A model generated the notes under the pieces. It was not told the DNA's origin, made no database searches, and worked only from the letters and a program-made list of their open reading frames with translations. DNA of 64,000 bases, from the NCBI RefSeq assembly GCF_900188445.1, contig NZ_FZOR01000040.1, positions 1-64,000 on the forward strand, given 5' to 3'. Below, piece after piece: positions 42,615 to 49,907 of the stretch (positions are counted from its first letter, which is position 1; each line of letters opens with the position of its first letter). Origin of the DNA: Actinomadura meyerae (GTDB lineage: Bacteria; Actinomycetota; Actinomycetes; Streptosporangiales; Streptosporangiaceae). Position numbers and translations under genes: made by a program.

Positions 42615-42640
42615 CGCGCCGCCGGACGCCTTCGGGTGCA

Positions 42641-42702
42641 TTGACAGTCGCGGAATCGGCCCGCCATACTCACCGTTATCCGAACCTAGTCACCGATTAT
42701 CG
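42641..42702 (+). promoter_or_regulatory. promoter and tandem IclR-2 operator d (HmgA-like/demethylase operon)
   Basis: TTGACA (42641-42646), then CATACT (42665-42670) after 18 bases, then half-sites CGTTATCCG (42674) and CGATTATCG (42694-42702), 20 bases apart, each preceded by CAC. GAGAGG and the ATG follow directly. The operator covers the expected transcription start, which fits repression. Confidence 0.78.
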
Positions 42703-42712
42703 AGAGGTCCGC

Positions 42713-43915
42713 ATGGTCATGTACCGGCAGATGGGCCGGATCCCGCGCCGCCGACACACGCAGTTCCGCGACCCCGAGTCCGGCGGGCTGTACTACGAGG
42801 AGATGCAGGGAGAGGAGGGGTTCTCCTGGACCCAGTCGTTCCTGTACCACCGGGAGCTGCCGACGGTGATCACGGCGGCGGAGGCGGTGGAGCTCGACGA
42901 CCGGGAGACGGTGCCGAACGCGCCTCTTCTCCCGCGCCACGTCCTGACCCACAAGCTGGGCGTGACGGGGGACGCCGTCACCGGGCGGCAGGTGATCGTC
43001 GGCAACCCGGACCTCACGGTCTCCTACGTCGCCGCGAACCGGAGCAGCGGCCTGTACCGCAACGCGATCGGCGATGAGCTCTGCTACGTCGAGTCGGGGA
43101 CCGCCGTCCTGGAGTCGTCGTACGGCGACCTCACGGTCGGCGAGGGCGACTACGTCGTGATTCCGGCGTCCACGACGCATCGGTGGGCGCTGACTTCGGA
43201 CGAGCTGCGCCTGCTCGTCGTCGAGGCCACGGGCACCGGGCACATCCGCCCGCCCAGGAAGTTCATGTCGCCCGTCGGGCAGTTCCTCGACGGGGCGCCG
43301 TACAACGAGCGCGACCTCCGGGCTCCCGAGGTGCTTCCCGCGCCGCGCACCGGCGAGGCCGACGTCCTGGTGCGGACGCGCACGGGCTGTACGAGGTACC
43401 GCTACGCGTTCCACCCCTTCGACGTCGTCGGCTGGGACGGCTACAACTACCCGTACGCGTTCAACATCGGCGACTACCTGCCCACCACCGGAGCACTGCA
43501 CCTGCCGCCGCCGACCTACATCACGTTCGAGGGCCCCGGCTTCGTCGTCTGCTCCTTCGTCCCGCGGATGTTCGACTACCACCCGGACGCGGTCAAGGTG
43601 CCCTACGCGCACGCGAACGTCGACTCCGACGAGGTCCTCTTCTACACCGGCGCCTTCCTCAGCCGCGCCGGCAGCGGGATCGAGCCGGGGTCGGTGTCGC
43701 TGCACCCGGCCGGCCACGTGCACGGCCCCCAGCCCGGCAGCCACGAGAAGACGCTCGGCATGACCTCGACCGACGAGACCGCCGTGATGATCGACACCTT
43801 CCGGCCGCTCCGGATCGGCAAGGCGGCGCTGGGCGTCGAGGACGACGCCTACGCGTGGTCGTGGGCGCGCGGAGCCGGGCGGGCCGCGGGCACGGGTGCC
43901 GGCAGTGACCGCTGA
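42713..43915 (+). CDS. homogentisate 1,2-dioxygenase-like cupin protein
   Basis: A 400-residue member of the homogentisate dioxygenase family: N-terminal cupin (NRSSGLYRNAIGDELCYVESGTAVLESSYGDLTVGEGDYVVIP) and C-terminal cupin with the putative iron-ligand segment SLHPAGHVHGPQPGSHE. The family opens a hydroquinone-type ring next to the side chain using Fe(II) and O2. No maleylacetoacetate isomerase or fumarylacetoacetase is adjacent, so the substrate may be a modified (for instance methoxylated) relative of homogentisate (inference). ATG 42713 has GAGAGG five bases upstream. First gene of the six-gene operon under operator d. Confidence 0.85.
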   Translation: MVMYRQMGRIPRRRHTQFRDPESGGLYYEEMQGEEGFSWTQSFLYHRELPTVITAAEAVELDDRETVPNAPLLPRHVLTHKLGVTGDAVTGRQVIVGNPDLTVSYVAANRSSGLYRNAIGDELCYVESGTAVLESSYGDLTVGEGDYVVIPASTTHRWALTSDELRLLVVEATGTGHIRPPRKFMSPVGQFLDGAPYNERDLRAPEVLPAPRTGEADVLVRTRTGCTRYRYAFHPFDVVGWDGYNYPYAFNIGDYLPTTGALHLPPPTYITFEGPGFVVCSFVPRMFDYHPDAVKVPYAHANVDSDEVLFYTGAFLSRAGSGIEPGSVSLHPAGHVHGPQPGSHEKTLGMTSTDETAVMIDTFRPLRIGKAALGVEDDAYAWSWARGAGRAAGTGAGSDR

Positions 43916-44873
43916 CCCGGCGGGCGAGCCGCACGACGTCGTGATCGTCGGGTCGGGGCCCGCCGGCTACACCGCGGCCGTCTACGCGGCTCGCGCCCAG
44001 CTGGCCCCGGTCGTCGTCGAGGGGTCGGTGACGGCCGGCGGCGCCCTGGTCAACACCACGGAGGTCGAGAACTTCCCGGGCTTCCCCGACGGTGTCATGG
44101 GTCCGGACCTCATGGACTCCATGCGGCGCCAGGCCGCTCGGTTCGGCGCGTCGCTCCTCCGCGAGGACGCGGTGGAGCTGGCCCTCGGCGAACCCGTCAA
44201 GCGGGTGGTCCTCGGCGACGGCCGGGTCCTGCGCGCCCGCACGGTCGTCCTGGCGATGGGCTCCGCCTACCGCCGCCTCGGGCTGGAGTCCGAGACCCGC
44301 CTGTCCGGCCGCGGCGTGAGCTGGTGCGCGACGTGCGACGGCTTCTTCTTCCGCGGCAAGGAAGTCGTCGTGGTCGGCGGCGGTGACACGGCGGTCGAGG
44401 AGGCGACGTTCCTGACCCGGTTCGCCTCACGCGTCTACCTGGTCCACCGGCGCGACCGGCTCAGGGCGTCGAAGGCCATGCAGGCCCGTGCGCGCGCGGA
44501 CGCCAGGATCGAGCCGGTGTGGAACTCCCGGGTCACGGAGGTGCTCGGCGGCGACGGCGTGACGGGCGTCGAACTGGTCGACACCAGGACGGGCGAGACC
44601 CGCGAGCTCAAGGCCGGCGGCGTGTTCGTCGCCATCGGCCACGACCCGCGGTCCGAGCTGGTCCGCGATCAGCTGGACGTGGACGGCGCGGGCTACGTCC
44701 GCGTTGCCGGTCCCGGGACGCGGACCAGCCTCGACGGCGTGTTCGCGTGCGGTGACCTGGTCGACTCGCGGTACCGGCAGGCGATCACCGCGGCGGGCTC
44801 GGGCTGCGCCGCCGCACTGGACGCCGAACGCCACCTGGCCGCGGCCCGGCAGGGGAGCGGATTCCATGACTGA
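43896..44873 (+). CDS. trxB: thioredoxin reductase-like FAD/NAD(P)H oxidoreductase
   Basis: A 325-residue two-dinucleotide-domain flavoprotein: FAD site VIVGSGPAGYTAAVYAAR, redox pair SWCATCDG (C144, C147), NADPH site VVVVGGGDTAVEEATFL with the basic VHRRDRLRASKAM, and C-terminal GVFACGDLVDSRYRQAITAAGSGCAAALDAE. All thioredoxin reductase motifs are intact. No thioredoxin gene is adjacent; the redoxin at 32606 or OsmC at 31001 could be partners. The start is GTG 43896 (GTG 43905 possible), overlapping the preceding gene; the next gene overlaps its end by eight bases. Confidence 0.88.
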   Translation: MPAVTADPAGEPHDVVIVGSGPAGYTAAVYAARAQLAPVVVEGSVTAGGALVNTTEVENFPGFPDGVMGPDLMDSMRRQAARFGASLLREDAVELALGEPVKRVVLGDGRVLRARTVVLAMGSAYRRLGLESETRLSGRGVSWCATCDGFFFRGKEVVVVGGGDTAVEEATFLTRFASRVYLVHRRDRLRASKAMQARARADARIEPVWNSRVTEVLGGDGVTGVELVDTRTGETRELKAGGVFVAIGHDPRSELVRDQLDVDGAGYVRVAGPGTRTSLDGVFACGDLVDSRYRQAITAAGSGCAAALDAERHLAAARQGSGFHD

Positions 44874-45705
44874 CCCGGTCGAGGCGGCGCGGGAACTGAT
44901 CCGCGGCGCCGCCATCGAAGTGATCCCGATCAAGGGCGCCGAGCGCGCGGTCGCGGCGATACCGCCGGCGACGAAGGTGACCATCACCTGCTCCCCGAAG
45001 TTCGGTCTCGACCGGACGCTGGAGCACGTCGCGAAGGCGGCCCGCGCCGGCCACCGGGTCGTGCCGCATCTGGCCGCCCGCCAGGTCACCGGCCGCCGCG
45101 GCCTCGGCGAGATCGCCGAGCGCCTGGCCGACCTCGGGGTCACCGACCTCTTCGTCGTCGGCGGCGACGCGAAAGTGCCGGAAGGGCCGTTCGAGTCCGC
45201 GACGCAGCTGCTGTCCGCGCTCGCCGGCCTCGACCATCCGTTCACCAGCATCGGCGTCACCTGCTACCCGGAAGGGCATCGGCAGATCCCCGATGAGGCC
45301 CTGATGGAGTCGTTGCTGGCGAAGCAGGAGCTCGCCGACTACATGGTCAGCCAGCTGTGCTTCGACCCGGGCGCCCTCGTCGGATGGCTGCGGTCGGTAC
45401 GGGCGGCCGGGGTCGCCCTGCCCCTCAACCTGGGGCTCGCGGCGCCCCTGAACAGCCGCAAGCTGCTCGAACTGTCGCTCCGCATCGGGGTCGGCTCGTC
45501 CGTGAGGTTCCTCGGCAAGCAGCACGGCCTCGTGAACAGCCTCGTGCTCGGGCGCGACTACGAGCCGGAGAAACTCGTGGCCGAGATCGCGCGGCAGGAA
45601 TCGTTCGAGGACCTCGGGATCGCCGGGCTCCATCTCTTCTCCTTCAACCAGGTCGAACGGACGCTCCAGTGGCAGCGCGGCCAGACTTCCGCGCTGCCCG
45701 CCTAG
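44866..45705 (+). CDS. metF: methylenetetrahydrofolate reductase-like protein
   Basis: A 279-residue MetF-family barrel: AAIEVIPIKGAERA (the N-terminal E near the active site), PATKVTITCSPKFGLDRTLEHV, HRVVPHLAARQVTGRRGL, DLFVVGGDAKVPEG, GVTCYPEGHRQIPDEAL and ADYMVSQLCFDP. MetF normally reduces methylene-THF to methyl-THF; next to a LigM-like demethylase, as in Sphingobium SYK-6, it is expected to run in the oxidative direction on methyl-THF released by demethylation (inference). ATG 44866 with AGGGGAG upstream, overlapping trxB by eight bases. Confidence 0.88.
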   Translation: MTDPVEAARELIRGAAIEVIPIKGAERAVAAIPPATKVTITCSPKFGLDRTLEHVAKAARAGHRVVPHLAARQVTGRRGLGEIAERLADLGVTDLFVVGGDAKVPEGPFESATQLLSALAGLDHPFTSIGVTCYPEGHRQIPDEALMESLLAKQELADYMVSQLCFDPGALVGWLRSVRAAGVALPLNLGLAAPLNSRKLLELSLRIGVGSSVRFLGKQHGLVNSLVLGRDYEPEKLVAEIARQESFEDLGIAGLHLFSFNQVERTLQWQRGQTSALPA

Positions 45706-45795
45706 ACCTCCCGCCGGACCCTCCGCCAGACCTCCCGCACCGAGGACGCCGGGTCGTCCGGCGTCCACTCCCGCAAGCAGGAAAGTGACATCACG

Positions 45796-47145
45796 ATGAC
45801 CGAATCGCTGGAAGCCAAGATCGCGCGTATCGGCAATCCCGTCGACATGCTCCGTTCGGCCGGCCGGGGGTCGTACCCGTTCCCCGTCCCGCGCGAACAC
45901 ACCAACTGGCGCGACGAGCAGGAGGCGTGGGGGACCACCGCGACGCTCTTCGACCAGTCGCACCACATGACCGACATCTACTTCAAAGGCCCGGACACCC
46001 GCCGCCTGCTGTCGGACTTCGGCGTCAACGACTTCACGAAGTTCGGCCCGAACAAGGGCAAGCAGTTCGTCGCCTGCAACGAGGACGGCGGATTCATCGG
46101 GGACGCCATCCTCTTCGGCCTCGGCGACGACGAGTTCAGCCTCGTCGGCACCCCGACGCTGCCGAACTGGATCGCCTACAACGCCGAGACCGGCGGCTAC
46201 GACGTCGAGGTCCGCCGGGACGAGCGTTCCAGCACGGTGGAGCAGGAGGGGCGGTCCACGTACCGGTACCAGATCCAGGGACCGCTCGCCCTCAAGATCA
46301 TCGAGAAGGCGAGCGGCGGATCGCTGCCGGACATCCGGTTCTTCAACATCGGGACGTTCACCATCGCCGGAACCCCGGTCCGCGCGCTGAACCACACCAT
46401 GACCGGGATCCCCGGCGAGGAGCACACGGGACTCGAACTGTGGGGCCCCGTCGAGCACGGCCCCCGCGTCCTAGAGGCGATCGTGGCCGCGGGGGAGGAG
46501 TTCGGGATGCGCCGCGGTGGGGCACTGGCCTATGCGAGCACCACCCTGGAATCGGGCTGGATCGGTCTCACGGTCCCCGCGATCTACACGCAGGAGTCGT
46601 TGAAGCCCTACCGTGAGTACCTTCCGGGCGACGGTTACGAGGGCGCGTCCGCGCTCGGCGGGAGCCTTCTGTCGGACGACATCGAGGACTACTACCTCAC
46701 CCCCTGGGACCTCGGCTACGGGCGCCTCATCCACTGGGACCACGAGTTCCTCGGGCGGGACGCCCTGCGGAGCCGCGTCCACGAGCCGCACCGCGTGAAG
46801 GTCTCGCTGGCCTGGAACGCCGATGACGCCGCCAGGGTGATGCTCGACGGCCTCCTCCGCGAGGGGACCCGGACGCGGTACTTCGAGCTGCCGAGCATCC
46901 CGTATTCGACGTTCCAGTACGACATGGTGCAGGTGAAGGACTCCGTCGTCGGCATCTCGACCCGCGCGGGATACAACTCCAACGTCCGCGGCTTCAGCTC
47001 CCTGGCGATGCTGGACGAGGCCGCCGCCGAGATCGGCGGCGAGGTCGTCGTCACGTGGGGCGAGCCGGACGGCGGAGCCGCCAAGCCCCACCTCGAGTCC
47101 CATGTGCAGGCGTCGATCCGCGCCACGGTCACCCGCCACTTCTGA
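45796..47145 (+). CDS. THF-dependent O-demethylase-like aminomethyltransferase (LigM/DesA/GcvT family)
   Basis: A 449-residue GcvT-fold protein, the length of LigM and DesA (about 470) rather than glycine-cleavage T protein (about 370). It has DQSHHMTDIYFKGPDTRRLLSDFGVNDF, the folate-binding-type central region, and YASTTLESGWIGLTVPAIYTQESLKPYREYLP, which resembles the LigM segment. It would transfer a methyl group from a methoxy aromatic (vanillate or syringate type) or another methylated compound to THF. DmdA- or dimethylglycine-type activity is a less likely alternative. It sits between metF and folD in the operon, the natural place for the methyl-entry step. Confidence 0.82.
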   Translation: MTESLEAKIARIGNPVDMLRSAGRGSYPFPVPREHTNWRDEQEAWGTTATLFDQSHHMTDIYFKGPDTRRLLSDFGVNDFTKFGPNKGKQFVACNEDGGFIGDAILFGLGDDEFSLVGTPTLPNWIAYNAETGGYDVEVRRDERSSTVEQEGRSTYRYQIQGPLALKIIEKASGGSLPDIRFFNIGTFTIAGTPVRALNHTMTGIPGEEHTGLELWGPVEHGPRVLEAIVAAGEEFGMRRGGALAYASTTLESGWIGLTVPAIYTQESLKPYREYLPGDGYEGASALGGSLLSDDIEDYYLTPWDLGYGRLIHWDHEFLGRDALRSRVHEPHRVKVSLAWNADDAARVMLDGLLREGTRTRYFELPSIPYSTFQYDMVQVKDSVVGISTRAGYNSNVRGFSSLAMLDEAAAEIGGEVVVTWGEPDGGAAKPHLESHVQASIRATVTRHF

Positions 47146-47202
47146 TCGCGGGGGCAGAGGAGTGAACGAGCAGCGGGACGCCTCCGCACTGCGGGAGGCG
47201 AG

Positions 47203-48117
47203 ATGACGGCGCAGGTCATCGATGGCAGGAAGGCCGCGGAGAGGCTGTCGCACGAGGTGGCGGCGGAGGCCGCGTCCCTGCGCGAGGCCGGCCTCCACGT
47301 CGGCCTGGCGACGGTGCTGGTCGGCGACGATCTCGCCGCCGGCGTCTACCAGCGCCGCCTCGGCACGGTGGCGGGGCGGCTGGGCGTCCCGGTCCGCCAG
47401 ATCAAGCTCCCGGGCGAGACGTCGGAGAGCGCGCTCATGGAGCGGATCCGCGCCCTGAACGAGGACCCGGACGTCAGCGGCATCCTGCTGCTCCGTCCAC
47501 TGCCCGCGCGGATCTCGCAGGCACGGGCGTTCGCGGGCCTGGCGCCCGAGAAGGACATCGAGTCGGTCCATCCGGAGAACGCCGGGCTGCTGGTCCTCGG
47601 CGTCCCGCGCTTCGTGCCGTCCACCGCCGCGTCGGTGTTCTACCTGCTCGACCACTGGCTGGAGGAGACCGGCGTGGACAGGGCCGAGTTCTACCGGAGG
47701 TCGTCGATCACGGTCGTGGGCAGGTCCGACAACGTCGGCAGACCGTGCCTCGCCCTCGCGGCCCACCGCAACGCCGCGGTCCAGTCCGTGGACGAGTGGG
47801 CCAGCCGTGCGGGCACGCTGGGGTGGCACACGCGCAGGGCGGACGTGCTGGTCGTGGCGGCCGGCCGGGCGGGCCTGATCCGCGCCGAGCACGTCAACGA
47901 CGGCGCCGTCGTCATCGACGTCGGGATCAACCCCGTGCGCGACGAGTCCGGGCGGACGACGCTGGTGGGCGACGTCGACTTCGGCAGCGTGGTGAACCGG
48001 GCCCGCGCGTTGACGCCGGTGCCGGGCGGGGTGGGCCCGGTCACGGACCTGTGGCTGATCCGCAACACGATCCACGCCGCGAGGGAGCTCGCCGTCCAGA
48101 GGAGGGAAGCGCAGTGA
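47203..48117 (+). CDS. folD: FolD-like methylene-THF dehydrogenase lacking the cyclohydrolase lysine
   Basis: A 304-residue FolD homologue: LATVLVGDDLAAGVYQRRL, GILLLRPLPARIS, APEKDIESVHPENAG, VVGRSDNVGRPCLALA and the C-terminal TPVPGGVGPVT. In normal FolD the YxxxK motif carries the lysine essential for cyclohydrolase; here the aligned residues are Y49-Q-R-R-L53, so that lysine is lost. DVDGF is also changed to DIESV. The protein is probably a dehydrogenase only, producing methenyl-THF, which the FchA-type protein at 30372 would hydrolyse. ATG 47203 with GGGAGG upstream. Confidence 0.88.
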   Translation: MTAQVIDGRKAAERLSHEVAAEAASLREAGLHVGLATVLVGDDLAAGVYQRRLGTVAGRLGVPVRQIKLPGETSESALMERIRALNEDPDVSGILLLRPLPARISQARAFAGLAPEKDIESVHPENAGLLVLGVPRFVPSTAASVFYLLDHWLEETGVDRAEFYRRSSITVVGRSDNVGRPCLALAAHRNAAVQSVDEWASRAGTLGWHTRRADVLVVAAGRAGLIRAEHVNDGAVVIDVGINPVRDESGRTTLVGDVDFGSVVNRARALTPVPGGVGPVTDLWLIRNTIHAARELAVQRREAQ

Positions 48118-49004
48118 GCCGCACGCCGATCGGCGAAGAGGACATCGACAAGGAGGACATCGTCCTCACCTTCGCCTGTCCCGACCGCATGGGAATCGTG
48201 CACGGGGTCTCGAAGTTCCTGCTCGACCACGGTTGCAACATCGTGGAGAGCCGGCAGTTCGACGAGCGCGTGAACGGGCGGTTCTTCATGCGCGTCCAGT
48301 TCCGGGCTCAGGGCCGGGCGGAGGACGTGATCGACGGACTGCGGGACGACTTCCGCCCGCTGGCGTCCGAGTTCGCCATGGACTGGCGCCTCAGCAGGGT
48401 CTCGCACCGGCTGCGCGTCCTGATCCTCGTGAGCAGGATCCCGCACTGCCTCAACGATCTGCTGTTCCGGGCCCATCACGACCGGCTCCGTCTCGACATC
48501 GCCGGCGTCGTCTCCAACCACCCCGACCTGGGGCCGCTGGCCGACAACTACCGCGTACCGTTCCACCACATCCCCGTCACCCCCGAGTCGAAGCCGGATG
48601 CGGAGGCGCGGCTCCTGCGCCTCATCGAGGACCTCGACGTGGAACTGGTGGTGCTGGCGCGGTACATGCAGATCCTCAGCGCCGACCTCTGCAAGACGCT
48701 CGAAGGCCGCGCGATCAACATCCACCACTCCATGCTCCCCAGCTTCAAGGGGGCGAAGCCGTACCACAAGGCCCACGAACGGGGGGTGAAGCTGGTCGGG
48801 GCGACGGCCCACTACGTGACCGCGGACCTGGACGAGGGGCCGATCATCGAGCAGGAGATCGCCCGGGTCGACCACGCGATGTCCGCCGACGAGATCACGC
48901 GCTTGGGCAAGGACAACGAATGCCGGGCCCTCGCGCGTGCGGTGCAATACCACGCGGAGAACCGCATCCTTCTGGACGGTCAACGCACCGTCGTACTCGT
49001 GTGA
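48114..49004 (+). CDS. purU: formyltetrahydrofolate deformylase
   Basis: A 296-residue PurU: N-terminal ACT domain (IVLTFACPDRMGIVHGVSKFLLDHGCNIVES) and C-terminal formyl-transferase domain with the catalytic Asn-His-Asp set in INIHHSMLPSF and HYVTADLDEGPII. It hydrolyses 10-formyl-THF to formate and free THF, closing the one-carbon route and regenerating the methyl acceptor. Start GTG 48114 overlaps the folD stop, with GGAGGG upstream. Last gene of the operon; a hairpin at 49045-49098 follows. Confidence 0.94.
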   Translation: MSRTPIGEEDIDKEDIVLTFACPDRMGIVHGVSKFLLDHGCNIVESRQFDERVNGRFFMRVQFRAQGRAEDVIDGLRDDFRPLASEFAMDWRLSRVSHRLRVLILVSRIPHCLNDLLFRAHHDRLRLDIAGVVSNHPDLGPLADNYRVPFHHIPVTPESKPDAEARLLRLIEDLDVELVVLARYMQILSADLCKTLEGRAINIHHSMLPSFKGAKPYHKAHERGVKLVGATAHYVTADLDEGPIIEQEIARVDHAMSADEITRLGKDNECRALARAVQYHAENRILLDGQRTVVLV

Positions 49005-49044
49005 ATCTCTCAATCGAGTAATCGCTGATGCCTGTAGACAGGTG

Positions 49045-49098
49045 GGTCCCGTTCGGCAAGCGGTCAGCCCCAAGGGGAGCTGCATGCCGAACGGGACC
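49045..49098. terminator. long hairpin between convergent genes
   Basis: A perfect 14-base-pair stem (GGTCCCGTTCGGCA with its complement) around a 26-base loop that itself contains CAGCCCC/GGGGAGCTG, giving an extended structure. It lies between purU and the convergent hypothetical gene and probably terminates both. Confidence 0.65.
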
Positions 49099-49115
49099 AC
49101 CGCTCTCGCTCACAC

Positions 49116-49766
49116 CTACGCACCGAATTCGCGATCAGCAACCCGAGGCTGATCCTCGAAGAACAGGGCGTACACGTCGGCCCCGGTGGGGATCTCGGCG
49201 TCCAGGGGGTGCTCTACGACCCACAAGGCGGCGGCGTCATAGACGCAGTAGGACTCGAAGTTCTCGGTCTGGGCGACCACGATCAGCCGCGATCCGACGC
49301 GCCATACCGCGTGCCACCAGCCCGCGCCGGAATGCCGTCCCTCCACACTGGGCCGGCCCAGCCGCTCCGCCACCTGCTGGCGGCCCTGCCGCCACACCTC
49401 GTCGAAATCCGCTCGCGGCGCGTCAAGATCGAACGTCCAGTGCGGGTAAGAGGCACCTGCGTCCCGAAGGGCCTTGACTTCAGGGGCCGTCCTGTCGGTG
49501 GTGTCGTAGAAGGTCGCGAAGTCGGCAAAGAAGCCGATGACTTGATCGGCCGCGCCCGCCATGCATACACCGATCGGTCGGTCGCCGGAGTGGAACCGAT
49601 GGTCCCACCGCTCGAACACCAGCCGCGAGATGGGCTCATCGCCCGGCGTCGGCCACCCGGTACGCGCCCAGGTCGCGTCGAGATCTTCGGGTTGCCAGGA
49701 GGACTCGGCAAGACCGCACATCACCGCCACTGTCGCCGCGTCTAACGACCACCAGAACATAGCCAT
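49116..49766 (-). CDS. hypothetical protein (216 aa)
   Basis: A soluble 216-residue protein rich in Trp and acidic residues (MFWWSLDAATVAVMCGLAESSWQPEDLD, then GDRPIGVCMAGAADQVIGFFADFATFYD and SGAGWWHAVWRVGSRLIVVAQTENFESYCVYDAAALWVVE). The tone and neighbourhood (a SUKH gene on the same strand 142 bases upstream) resemble small immunity-type proteins, but no family is recognised. Start could also be the ATG at 49760. Confidence 0.6.
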   Translation of the reverse strand: MAMFWWSLDAATVAVMCGLAESSWQPEDLDATWARTGWPTPGDEPISRLVFERWDHRFHSGDRPIGVCMAGAADQVIGFFADFATFYDTTDRTAPEVKALRDAGASYPHWTFDLDAPRADFDEVWRQGRQQVAERLGRPSVEGRHSGAGWWHAVWRVGSRLIVVAQTENFESYCVYDAAALWVVEHPLDAEIPTGADVYALFFEDQPRVADREFGA

Positions 49767-49907
49767 GCCGGAAGACTGCCCTACTTCCAGCGGCGGCAGG
49801 TGTCAACGGGAGCAGGCGCCGACGTTCACGGAGCTCTGCGGACGCTCCTCATGCCCTCCTGCCCGAGCACCAGCCAGCGTGTACTCCGGGGGCTCCGGAC
49901 AACACGC

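Noticed and set aside
45796..47145. Glycine cleavage T protein (GcvT) as the call for the methyl transferase
   Set aside because: No gcvH or gcvP is nearby, the protein is about 80 residues longer, and the context is MetF/FolD/PurU with ring-cleavage enzymes, which fits LigM/DesA better.
49010..49024. CAATCGAGTAATCG resembling an IclR-2 half-site after purU
   Set aside because: No partner at 20 bases, no promoter, and it lies downstream of the last gene of the operon.
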